Shown here: positions 22,101-31,199 of the stretch, piece after piece | Layout of the letters: each line of letters starts with the position of its first letter | How positions within the stretch are numbered: position 1 is the first letter of the stretch | DNA from: Branchiostoma floridae | Taxonomy: Eukaryota > Chordata > Leptocardii > Amphioxiformes > Branchiostomatidae | Assembly (NCBI RefSeq): GCF_000003815.2 | Contig: NC_049996.1 | Location: forward strand, 3,519,144 to 3,583,143 | Direction: 5' to 3' | Length of the DNA stretch: 64,000 nucleotides | Notes under the pieces: model-generated | Seen by the model: the letters and a program-made list of their open reading frames with translations, nothing else | Database searches by the model: none | What the model was told of the DNA's origin: nothing | Made by a program: the position numbers and the translations under genes

Positions 22101-23915
22101 ACCTTGAACGGCCGAAGAGCGCGGAACATCTCGTACCCTCCCCCGCCGAGGTATCCCCTGGTGAGGATCCCGTACGCTGGACTGAACGGGCTCGAGTTGA
22201 AGTCTCCGCACAGGATGTGCGGTTGGTCCACGCCTCCCGCAAACTTCACCAACTCGTTCATGGCCACAGAGATCTGTAGAAATTTTTTAACAAAAATGCT
22301 TCTGCTGTTCCAGAGAAAGCTGCTAGGGAGACGAAACATACACCACTTCTTCCTTACATCAAAGGCTATCAGCCCATTTAGACCATAGCATGTCCTGGAC
22401 AAAAGATACAAAAAACAGAATTTCTGCTGCAGTACCAAGGTCATAAACAGGGGGCCATAACTGGCCTTGACGTTCGTCTTTCCAAGACCTATCCAAATAC
22501 CAAATATTATGATCATAACCAATCCAGACTTAAGGTAAATTGGCATTTTGATCTTCCATTGTTTTCTTATTAATGAATTAAGAAAGAATTGAGCCGTAAC
22601 GAATATTGATAGATGGGCATGAAATATTTCTAAATCTAATTTTTGGGGAGCCAAATCGATGACGTCATCAGGTTTTATTGCCTCTAATATTATTTTTCTA
22701 TGACAAAATACAGCACTTTGGCACATAACACTGCAATGAAACTTCGTTTTTCGTTGCATAATGATGAAAGCTACAAACTCACGGTTGCGCAAATTGATAT
22801 CTAGTTATCTGTAGTAATTAGAAAATGTTTGTTTTCATATAATTAAAAAGATAATAATTCTTCATAACTACAGATCGTTAGTAGATATCAATTTGCGCAA
22901 CAGTGAGTTTGTAGCTTTCATCATTATACACATGAAAAACATAGTTTCATTGCACTGGTATGTACCAAAGTGCTGTATTTTGTCATAGAAAAAATAATAT
23001 TAGGGCAATAAAACCTGATGACGTCATCAATTTGGCTCCCAAAAAATCAGATTTAAATCTTTTTAATGCCCATCTATCAATATTCGTTACGGCTCAATTC
23101 TTTCTTAATTCATTAATGAGAAAACAATGCAAGGTCAAAATGCCAATTTAGCCAACCTAGATACCTTAATCTAGAATTATTCTGACCAAAATATGAAAAC
23201 ACAAACACACCAAAAACAATACCTCCATTCATGGACGTAATGATTACATTACATAATGTACTTTAGCCTGACATACCTGCAGAGACTGCACATCCACCTC
23301 CACATGCTGGGGGGCGCTTGGTATCAGTCCCATCCACCAGATCACATGTAAGGTCCCCACACTGACCTCACGACCCGTCTCCTTACAGCAAAGCTTACAC
23401 ATCATCATCACGCTAGACTTCTCCAAGTACTTGTAAACGTAAACTCTCTCCGATTCCGCCACATGACTCTTGATTAGTTCTTTGAACTTGGAGTTGAAGT
23501 CAAAGGAAGCAAAGTCCACGACACTAAACCTAGATGTCCGAAAAAACATTGCGACTCCTTCCGGAGTCCCAAGAACTTTCTCTTTGAATCTGTATCCATC
23601 GTAGCCTTGTTCTTGCATCATGGGTAAGAGGCTCTCGTTGTAGTAGGTTGTTCCAACTTCTTGTAGACAGACGATGTCGCCGTTAAGGTAGCGTAATTCC
23701 GCTTCTAGCTGTCGCTGGCGAGCGGACATCGGGAGGCATTCTTCGGGACAGTACGGGTACATTTGAGGCGTGACGTGACAGTCGGCTAGGATGTTGTAGG
23801 AAACGATGGAGAAGTTTTGGGACTGGTTTTCGACGGGGTCTTTGTCGTTGAGTGGACGGCGAAGAACTTTTCTGTTGAAGAATGCTTCAGAGCTAGTGTC
23901 TGTTGTTTGGTCCAT
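18969..23915 (-). CDS. EEP-family nuclease, PDE12/CCR4/Angel-like, four coding exons
   Basis: Joining exons 23915-23277, 22273-22088, 20107-20024 and 19172-18969 (all introns phase 0, GT-AG) gives 370 residues. All catalytic landmarks of the endonuclease/exonuclease/phosphatase fold are present in order: FSIVSYNILAD, DIVCLQEV (Mg-binding Glu), TLHV (the NTHL His), ILCGDFNSSP, CLDYIWY and FPSDHLSL. The closest resemblance I recognise is vertebrate 2',5'-phosphodiesterase 12, also in the segment before SDH. That enzyme degrades 2-5A and trims poly(A) in mitochondria, but Angel and nocturnin share the fold, so substrate is open. The protein lacks the long N-terminal region of PDE12 (about 600 aa in human). 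The start ATG (23915) follows an acceptor, and a non-coding first exon lies near 25272. Confidence 0.85.
19210..19510 (+). mobile_element. tRNA-derived SINE, family 1
   Basis: Carries a strong B-box (GGGTTCAAATCCC at about 19283), then a body with CTTCACCCAGGTATAAAAATG, GGGCTCCAATTACATACCC and GACACAGTGGAT. It ends CAAAAAGGCTATGGGACC. A more diverged body with the same ending lies at 21371-21530. It sits in the last intron of the nuclease gene. Confidence 0.65.
20024..20107 (-). CDS. EEP nuclease coding exon 3
   Basis: A 28-codon exon (SKCLIELLPSSVFSH..AYAEVK), acceptor CTTCCAG|AGT, donor GTCAAG|GTACAG. Its phase fits both neighbours. It encodes the linker between the GDFN and DYIW motifs. 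Confidence 0.75.
20966..21335. mobile_element. hAT-type MITE with exact 8-bp target duplication
   Basis: Ends CAGGGTTGTAGCCAGC and GCTGGCTACAACCCTG are perfect inverted repeats of 16 bases. The direct repeat GTGTGGGG flanks it on both sides (20958-20965 and 21336-21343). TIRs starting CAGGG and an 8-bp duplication are hallmarks of hAT elements. It is 370 bases, non-coding, and lies in intron 2 of the nuclease gene. Confidence 0.85.
21371..21530 (+). mobile_element. diverged SINE, family 1 (3' part)
   Basis: Shares ACTTCACCCAGG..GGGTAC, GATGGGCTCTGA..CCAATACCGTACCC, ACACAGTGGATA and CAAAAAGGCTATGG with the copy at 19210-19510. The tRNA-like head is not recognisable. Confidence 0.55.
22088..22273 (-). 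CDS. EEP nuclease coding exon 2
   Basis: 62 codons, acceptor TTTCTACAG|ATC, donor CAATCAG|GTGGGT. It contains HILCGDFNSSPFSPAYG, the Asp/Asn active-site segment. A glycine run (YLGGGGYE) follows. Confidence 0.85.
22505..23195. repeat. long palindromic element in the EEP nuclease intron 1
   Basis: Left arm about 22505-22812 and right arm about 22868-23195 are reverse complements with scattered differences. Shared landmarks are AATTGGCATTTTGA, GAATTAAGAAAGAATTGAGC, GATGACGTCATCA (22658 and 23017) and TTGCGCAAATTGATATCTA. The spacer is only about 50 bases. It behaves as a fold-back element and would form a long hairpin in the pre-mRNA. The long minus-strand open frame across the left arm is a by-product. 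Confidence 0.8.
23277..23915 (-). CDS. EEP nuclease coding exon 1
   Basis: 213 codons from ATG at 23915 to CTGCAG|GTATGT. The ATG lies 14 bases after a TTTTTAACAG acceptor, which is why I prefer it over the upstream in-frame ATG in the intron. It holds the VSYNILAD and CLQEV motifs and the TLHV histidine. Confidence 0.85.
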
Positions 23916-23994
23916 GTTGATTCTGTTAAAAAGATCCATACACAATTGAATAGTTTAAAGAGTTTAGTGCCAATGATACAACGAATGTACATGG

Positions 23995-24638
23995 CAGCCT
24001 TGTCAAAAACTTTTAGAGTAGTAGGAGCATAATATCTGAAAGTAGCAGGCAAGCCGCAAAGCGGGTTGCGGCTCGCCACGAAGTGGTGAGCAGGGGGTAG
24101 GTACGGGAAGGGGGTCGCTCCCCTCCTGTAGGGGGGTTTGGGGGGCCTCCCCCAGGAAAAATTTGTAAATTTTGACCCCGAAACATGGTTTTTGGTGTAT
24201 TCTGGGCAATTTTTCTTGTCAGCTTATATCTTTAATAGTTTACATCTTGGAATTAACCTCTACCATTTTGTGAAAGAATCCATCCACAATGAGGCATGTT
24301 GTGTTTCTAGTTATAGTCCAGAAAATAGTCACAGGCACACAGAGCTAGATATGTGCACTCAAAGGTCCAGATATTAGAACTCCGCCTCCTTGGAGGTGTG
24401 GTGGCAGTGCCTGCTGCAATCTCAGATAATATAAACAACAGAGAAAACCTAATACATGTGTGGGACATTCGTCAAAATGACAGTTTTCAGATCCCGGGAA
24501 GACCCAGTAAGCTATCAGAAAACTGCCAGAGGTTTATCAACACAAATTGCTGGGGGATTTTGTAACAAAAGTAGGCGGCTGAAAAATGTAAAGTAGGCGG
24601 GGAAAATAGCCGGCAGCCGGCTTGATTTGACAAGGCTG
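23995..24638. mobile_element. non-autonomous DNA transposon, TIR CAGCCTTGTCAAA, 5-bp target duplication
   Basis: Perfect 13-base terminal inverted repeats (CAGCCTTGTCAAA / TTTGACAAGGCTG) enclose 644 bases and are flanked by CATGG on both sides (23990-23994, 24639-24643). The interior has a GC-rich stretch (GGGGGTCGCTCCCC, GGGGGCCTCCCCC) and no coding frame. It lies in the 5' intron of the nuclease gene. Confidence 0.75.
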
Positions 24639-25271
24639 CATGGCCTTCAAGTGTGATTTAATGAATGTATATTGACAGAGCATTCAATTATTGAGTAACT
24701 TCTAGGCCATTTTGATTTGATTATAACTTATCATGATAAGGATGACATTTTCAGAGAACCCCAAAACAAATGCGACCATACGAAAAGAAAAGACTTTGGC
24801 AAAAAAAGTTGCCTTAAATGATATTATGAATTAGCTAAGTGGTCAGGAAGATTGAACAAATGCCTAACAAGCAGATAGGCATGCTGATAGGGCTCCCTTG
24901 GAAATCAGTTACTACGTTAACTGAAGGGACTACCCTAAAGATCAATAAATAAAAATAAATAGATAGGCAAATGCCTAACAAACAATGGTATTTGTTACCA
25001 ATCAACAATAATCAACAATAGATTAAGTTTTGTTCTTTTATGGTGCAATTTATAGTACAGCGTGACTGTATATAGAATTGTTCAAGTACAAGCTGAAAAA
25101 GTGTATTGAATTCGACGTGATCGTATGGACATACACGCCCCCCTCCCCAAAACTAAAATCAAAATGTCTTGACCGAAAAAAAGAAGTTTAGGAATTCTGA
25201 GTCGTGTTTTTGGGCTTCAAGAAGTATAGAAAGATCTTGTTCATGTTCAAGAACATAAAATCAAAGCATAC

Positions 25272-25350
25272 CTGCAGTCTGTAACTCCGTAAGTCCCGTT
25301 CAAAGTCCCGTCCAAAGTTCCCAACGGTTTATGACTTACCGCAGCAAAAA
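25272..25350 (-). other. probable non-coding first exon of the EEP nuclease
   Basis: A donor GACTGCAG|GTATGC lies at 25272/25271 on the minus strand, preceded by a moderately GC-rich segment with no clear open frame. The upstream end is estimated. The intron to coding exon 1 would be about 1.3 kb. Confidence 0.4.
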
Positions 25351-26229
25351 AGTCAAGACTTTACTTCCGGGTTAGGTCGTTGACCTCATTTGAGTCAAGG
25401 ACAAGAAAATCGCCTATGGGGATTTTTCATGGTTAAGGATTCCAACGTCAAATTGAGAAGCTTTGACGCTCAAAAATTTATAGAAATGTGTACGAGAAGG
25501 TTGCACAAATAGATTATGATTTATTTCGTGATACAATGAACATAATATGTAAAGATGGACTTGAAAAAGTACCGGGTCTTTCCTTTTCGTCGCCCTCTTT
25601 TATGGGACGCTCAGCGGAGATCATGTGAACTGCAGCCGGCGCATGGTCGTTGATGGTATAAAGTTGGTATCTCACTGCACTTGGGGCACAGGTACGGCAC
25701 TGCGGGGTTCGAAAGATGACTCAGCGAATTTTAGACATAAAGAACGAATTTTCTTACGTTTGTGTATTTTTTTTGTCTTTTAAGTCATACCTCTATGTAC
25801 TAAATGTCTACTTTAATTAACGTTATGTGTGTTATGTTTGAGATTCCTATCATTGAATGCTACGAAATGTTCACATTAAATTGTGCAAATAGCTTCTGAT
25901 TTGCCTAATTAGCATCTGATTACTTGCACTACTCGCAGTGCTCGAAAAATACGGACCTAGATAATTGGAAATCGCAAGAAAAACTGACGACTGAAGGACA
26001 AATATGATATCAATGAATGACTGGTTTATTTCAATAGGATCATATTCAATACCATAACAGTTATAATGAAGCTGAATTGAGGTATGACTCACAGTTCAGT
26101 TCACAACATTAAGAATATTAAAAATTTACAATTTTGCAGCCAAAGAAAAGCTCGGTATGAATACAAGTTAGTCAAGCAGCAGCAAGAGTGCAGTGAAGCA
26201 TAGGTCATCAGTAGCTTGTGAGGATATTC

Positions 26230-26895
26230 TTGTGTATATTTCGCAATTCATGTTACATTTTGTTATATATGTTATAACATAACAATACAATTTACAGGCA
26301 CAGCAATACTGTTTTTTTACATCTTTTCATACTTGTTTACGACAGTTATACATTGTACAGTTATTTTTTCAGGCCGAGAAGCCACTTTTAAGTAAAGAAA
26401 GAAAAGCGGCTTGGTTAATTGAAAAAAAAAGATTATCCAGGTCTAGATCTTTGCCAAAGCACAATTAAAATTTTCGTTAGATGGCGACATTACAGGTAAC
26501 GTAATTTCTATTGTCTATTTTAAACTTCTTGGCATTTCACCTTCTTGTTATAGCAAATACAAATGTGAAACCAAAACCTACAAAATGTTTTTTTTTCAGT
26601 TTATCTGTACTATGTACAAACCTTAGCGAAATAGACAAAATGATTGCCAAGCTTCATACTAAAAGACTCTGACATGTATCCACGAACAGTAAAATTAAAA
26701 ATTGAAAACATATCATTCAAAGTTACAACAAATACAGAGCAACTGTACAGCAATAGCATTTAAACAAATGCTATCATCAACTGCAGCGAACAACTAAGAT
26801 ATATAAAACAGTACACAGTTCATCATTGGAAATTGTTTCCTCAAAACCGTCTATTGAGAAGAATATGAATAGGTATGTAGTTTTGTAATTTAAAT
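26230..26895. other. no gene seen, downstream part of left duplication arm
   Basis: AT-rich sequence that pairs with about 55600-56560 of the right arm. Around 26290-26400 it gives the uninterrupted version of the site occupied by a retrotransposon fragment at about 56155-56545. Confidence 0.5.
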
Positions 26896-27166
26896 AAAAA
26901 CTAAAAAAGATAAGCAAATTGAACCAGTTTACATCTCCGAAAAACTTAGTAACACTATGTACAGTATGTACAGGTTCATTGCACGGGGGAAGTTCCCCTA
27001 GCTCTTTTCCACAAGCACAACAGACAGTTGACCACAGGTTAACGTCCTGTCCAAAGAACTGCAACCTTTTCCGGTAGTGTGCATGTCGGGTGAGCGACGA
27101 ATTCGGTGTTCCACCTTTTGGTTCAAATGCTGGATCACTAGCCACTGGACTACGTCCGCTACGCTA
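26880..27166 (-). mobile_element. tRNA-derived SINE, family 2 (intact head)
   Basis: Minus strand: TAGCGTAGCGGACGTAGTCC and AGTGGCTAGTGATCCAGC resemble an A-box region, and TTTGAACCAAAAGGTGG a decayed B-box. The body CTCACCCGACATGCACACTA..GCAGTTCTTTGGACAGGACG..AACTGGTTCAATTTGC follows. The same element lies on the plus strand at 54922-55610 in the matching place of the right arm, so it predates the duplication. Confidence 0.7.
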
Positions 27167-27400
27167 AAGCTAAGGGTACAAACGGCGCCGTACGTGCAAA
27201 TACGTGCTGTCTACGTGCCAAAACGTGGGCAATCTTTTGGGATCCGTAAGTGGTAAGTGCCGCCTGCTTACGAACTCGTAGGGAATCCGACGGATTTGGG
27301 AGCACGCAGACACGCCGTAGAACTTTACGTGCACCGGGCAAAACTTTGTGTGCCGTCGGGCTGCGGATTCGCCCCCCGGGTTAATTGTGCCCTTAGCCTT
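27167..27400. mobile_element. MITE with TA target duplication (TIR AAGSCTAAGGG..)
   Basis: Ends AAGCTAAGGGTACAA and TTGTGCCCTTAGCCTT are inverted repeats of about 15 bases, flanked by TA (27165-27166, 27401-27402). The paralogous right arm reads straight through (GCCTTAGCGTAGCG at 54921), giving the empty site with a single TA. A TA duplication suggests a Tc1/mariner-type transposase. The interior is GC-rich and non-coding. Confidence 0.8.
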
Positions 27401-27807
27401 TAAGACAATGTCAAGATGTCGCCACAAAGTGATTCTGATATAAGGTATCATAGACATCTGTTAGAGCTTATAGTAGCACACTGTTCAACGTAGTGTTGTA
27501 CCTTTGCCAGTCAAACTGTTACGTCGCACAAATCGGCTGCACCCAAACAAACTGAAATAATGTATACTATTTCATTTTACAACAAATATATGAATCTCAT
27601 ATAAAATATGTTGACATTTAATTCCTAAAATGAACATAAAAACTTGGTATATATTCTTTCTGTGAAACTTAGATAAGCAAATACTTAAAGACAAATATGA
27701 CAATTTACCACTCAATGAAATTAATGGCCACTGGTCAATTTGCAAACTATGTTATTCCTTTTCCAGTCAAATTGTTACGTTGCGCCTGAACAAACTGAAA
27801 AAGTAAA

Positions 27808-27811
<4 letters not shown>

Positions 27812-27880
<69 letters not shown>
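27812..27880. repeat. (TA)n microsatellite
   Basis: About 68 bases of uninterrupted TA, downstream of the left LRR gene. Confidence 0.95.
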
Positions 27881-27883
<3 letters not shown>

Positions 27884-27969
27884 GTAAATATAACAAATAG
27901 ATGAATATAATCCAAAAGATGATAATATGTAGTACTTAGAAATTGAAATAAAAACTTGTAAATATTCTG

Positions 27970-28445
27970 AAAGACTGATATTGACTGGCAATTACAGAAG
28001 CTGTATGTGTAGTGTTTGTGTTGGATTGAGTGAGGGCCTAAGACTACCTCTAGGTATACCCTGTATGATCATGACCGCTGGTCACTACAGCAACTGTTGT
28101 GTTTGTGCCATTGGATTAAGTGATGGTATGAGACTGTCTCATGGTTTTGTACAGAGAACTTTGCCTTGAGACAGTCTGCCCTGTGCCTTAAAATAGATTT
28201 CCAGCTTCAACCATAACGTGAGACTGACCATTTCCGGACTGATCATGGCCACTGGTCACTACAGCTGCTGCAACTATGGTGTTTGTGTTAGATTCAGTGA
28301 TGGCTTGAGACTGGCCCTGCCCTGACTGACTTTGACCACTGGTCACTAGAGCAGCTGTGGTGTTTGTGTTGGATTCAGTAATGGTCTGAGACTGCCCCAT
28401 TGCTTTGTACAGAGAACTTTGCATTGAGAAAGTCGGTCCTGAGCC
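27970..28445 (-). pseudogene. decayed 3' extension of the left LRR receptor tail
   Basis: Directly after the stop of the left LRR gene and in the same frame, the tail repeats go on (GSGPTFSMQSSLYKAMGQSQ.., then QAITESNTNTIVAAAVVTSG..). The next interruption is TAA at about 28188, at the same repeat position as the functional stop, where other units have the Tyr of SYGTGQT. Further units toward 27970 contain more stops. This is coding repeat sequence that has become untranslated. Confidence 0.75.
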
Positions 28446-31151
28446 TTAAGATAGATTTCCAGCTTCAATGATAGCTTGAGACTGACCATGTCCTGTCTGA
28501 TCATGATCGCTGGTCACTACAGCAGCTGTGGTGGAGGATTCAGTAATGGTCTGAGACTGCCCCATTGCTTTGTACAGAGAATTTTGCATTGAGCTAGTCT
28601 GCCCTGAGCCATAAGATGGATTTTCAGCTTCAATGATAGCCTGACACTGGCCCTGCCCTGTCTGATCATGAATACTGGTCACTGCAGCAGCTTCGGTGTT
28701 TGTGCTTAACTGGCTTTGAGGCAGTCCGTCCTGTGCTATAAGTGGGACTTCTAGCATCAATGATAGCTTAAGACTGGCCCTTCTCTGATCATGACCACTG
28801 GCGGTGTTTGTGTTGGATTCAGTGATGGTCTGAGACTGACCCTGCCCTGTCTGATCATGACCACTGGTCACCACAGCAGCTGTGGTGTTTAAGCTGGATT
28901 CAGTGATAGCCTGAGACTGACCCTGCCCTGTCTGATCATGACCACTGGTCACTACAGCAGCTGTGGTGTTTAAGCTGGATTCAGTGATAGCCTGACACTG
29001 GCTTTGCTCTGTCTGATCATGACCACTGGTCACTACAGCAGCTGTGGTGTTTAAGCTGGATTCAGTGATAGCCTGAGACTGACCCTGCCCTGTCTGACCC
29101 TGACCACTGGTCACTACAGCAGCTGTGGTGTTTAAGCTGGATTCAGTGATAGCCTGAGACTGACCCTGCCCTGTCTGATCATGACCACTGGTCACTACAG
29201 CAAATGTGATGTTAGTGTTGGAGCCAGTGATAGCCTGAGATTGGCTCTGTCCTGTCTGATTATGTTGGCTCATGTTTTCATACTGGTGATCTTGACCACT
29301 AGTTACTACAGTAGCCGTGGTCTTTGGATTGGACTCAGTGGTGGTCTGAGACTGACCCTTCCCTGTCTGATCATGACCACTGGTCAAAATAGTAACTGGG
29401 GGTTGGTAAAAGGCGTTCGACACAAATTTAGAACGTTTGATCGAAGGAGGATTTCTGCCTTTCTTCTTGCACCAAATCACGAGAAAGATGACAACAATGA
29501 GAGTTACCATGATTGAACCAATTACAGATGAAATGATAACAGCTAAGTTCAGACTAGTACCGGATCCATCTGAAGTACCTTTGGTAGTAATTACATCTGA
29601 ATTTGGTGCCATAACTGTTAGATTTGTCATCACATCATCTGACAGTCCGGCAAATATCGAGTCAACATTGCGTTTGAAGTACCAATGATAGCGAGGAGTG
29701 ACAGTGCCATTGTTACAGTTGACTGGTAGTGTGGTAAGGGTCAAAGAAGTACCTGGGTGATTTGCTGTTGGACTAGAATTGCTTTCAGTATTGCCAAATG
29801 AATATGTTGACACTACAGATGAGCTGACTGGGAGTATGACAAAGGCCATAGTTGAGCCCGGAACATTGGGTGTTGGGCTAGTACTACTTTCTGTAGTACC
29901 GAGTGAAGATTTTGTAGATGAGCTGATTGGGGCTTTGATAAAATCATCAGCTGCAGGCGTTGATTTGGTCCGGTATTTACAGATCAGATCTTTGGGATCA
30001 ACATCTTTGAGTTTTTGCCCTAAGAGTTTGGTAGGTTCAGCACATGTTATCCGTGTCATAAATGAGTCGATCTGTTTTTGCATAATTTGCAGCATTCTAC
30101 AGTCACATCGCCAGGGGTTGTCGGCAATATGCAAATCAGGAACGGATCCCAAAATTTCATAATGTAACTCAGGAAGGGAAGATATCTGGTTGGAGGACAA
30201 CTCTAAATATGCGAGCTTGGGTAGATTTGAGAGTGCATCGGCCGTGATGCTGGTTATATTGTTGGAATGCAGGAACAACCGTTGGAGCTGCGGTAGATTT
30301 GAGAATTCACCCGTCTGAATTCTTGTAACCCTGTTAAAGGAAAGATTTATAAAATCAAGCCGGGATTGATTTGAGAATGTACCTGACTGGATGTGAGTTA
30401 ACTGGTTGCGCGCCAGTTGCAAACAGTAGAGGCCGGGTAGCTTTGAGAATGTACCAGCATAAATACTGGTTATCTTGTTGGAGCTCATGTGCAACTCTTG
30501 GAGGTTGGGTAGATTCGAAAACGTCCCAGACTGGATATTAGGTATCTGGTTATTGCTCAGATGCAAAATTTGCAGCTGAGGTAAATTTGAGAATACACCA
30601 GCCTGAATTACAACTAACTTGTTGGATCTCACATCCAAAATGCTGAGATTGGGTAGATATAGATGGGAGAACGTATCGGCCTGAATATTACGTATGCTGT
30701 TGGAGTTTAGCTGCAACTGTTTGAGCCCAGGCAGATGTCCGAATGTACTCGATTGGATGTGAGTTAATTGGTTGTTGGATAGATGGAGGGATTCGAGAGC
30801 GGGCAGAGCTAAGAATGCATCGGCTTGAATACTGGTTATCTTGTTATAGTTCAGGTACAACCGTTGTAGCTCGGGTAGATTTGAGAATGTACCAGCTTGA
30901 ATACTGGCTATCTTGTTAATGTTCAGATACAATTTTTCGAGCTTGGGTAGATTTGAGAATGTATTGGACGGAATGCCCGTTATCTGATTACTGCTCAAAA
31001 ATATCTGATTGGTAGATGTTGGGATCTGTGGAATACTGGTGAGCCCCTTGCGGGAACATCTGCAGCATGTACAGCTAGCTTCTGGCGTGTTGTGCTCCTT
31101 CATGATGATGGTGATGAGGAAAATTAGTATGTGTTGTAGCTTTCGTCCCAT
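28446..31151 (-). CDS. LRR transmembrane receptor (left paralogue), 901 aa
   Basis: Signal peptide (MGRKLQHILIFLITIIM), Cys-rich LRR N-cap (CTCCRCSRKGLTSIP), twelve typical 24-residue LRRs (about 45-335) and an LRR C-cap (NPWRCDCRMLQIM..CAEP..DLIC). Then come a Ser/Thr/Pro stalk with two SPTPN-type repeats, a membrane segment (about 534-560, AVIISSVIGSIMVTLIVVIF) and a 340-residue cytoplasmic tail of 27-residue repeats (VVTSGHDQTGQGQSQAITES, then SLNTTAA). Five units at 28850-29200 are nearly identical. The tail has a YENM motif and SLYKAMG/SYGSGQT segments. The start is the ATG matching the paralogue. The acceptor TGGTGGTAG at 31162 places all coding sequence in one exon. Likely a cell-surface recognition receptor; ligand unknown. 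Differs from VLRs in having a membrane segment and long tail. Confidence 0.9.
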   Translation of the reverse strand: MGRKLQHILIFLITIIMKEHNTPEASCTCCRCSRKGLTSIPQIPTSTNQIFLSSNQITGIPSNTFSNLPKLEKLYLNINKIASIQAGTFSNLPELQRLYLNYNKITSIQADAFLALPALESLHLSNNQLTHIQSSTFGHLPGLKQLQLNSNSIRNIQADTFSHLYLPNLSILDVRSNKLVVIQAGVFSNLPQLQILHLSNNQIPNIQSGTFSNLPNLQELHMSSNKITSIYAGTFSKLPGLYCLQLARNQLTHIQSGTFSNQSRLDFINLSFNRVTRIQTGEFSNLPQLQRLFLHSNNITSITADALSNLPKLAYLELSSNQISSLPELHYEILGSVPDLHIADNPWRCDCRMLQIMQKQIDSFMTRITCAEPTKLLGQKLKDVDPKDLICKYRTKSTPAADDFIKAPISSSTKSSLGTTESSTSPTPNVPGSTMAFVILPVSSSVVSTYSFGNTESNSSPTANHPGTSLTLTTLPVNCNNGTVTPRYHWYFKRNVDSIFAGLSDDVMTNLTVMAPNSDVITTKGTSDGSGTSLNLAVIISSVIGSIMVTLIVVIFLVIWCKKKGRNPPSIKRSKFVSNAFYQPPVTILTSGHDQTGKGQSQTTTESNPKTTATVVTSGQDHQYENMSQHNQTGQSQSQAITGSNTNITFAVVTSGHDQTGQGQSQAITESSLNTTAAVVTSGQGQTGQGQSQAITESSLNTTAAVVTSGHDQTEQSQCQAITESSLNTTAAVVTSGHDQTGQGQSQAITESSLNTTAAVVTSGHDQTGQGQSQTITESNTNTASGHDQRRASLKLSLMLEVPLIAQDGLPQSQLSTNTEAAAVTSIHDQTGQGQCQAIIEAENPSYGSGQTSSMQNSLYKAMGQSQTITESSTTAAVVTSDHDQTGHGQSQAIIEAGNLS

Positions 31152-31199
31152 ATTGCCAACCCTACCACCAGAATGGAACAAGTATTAACAGGACTGAAA

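Noticed and set aside
22079-22792. 237-codon minus-strand frame
   Set aside because: Only its last 62 codons are a real exon (nuclease exon 2). The rest is intron and the left arm of the palindromic element.
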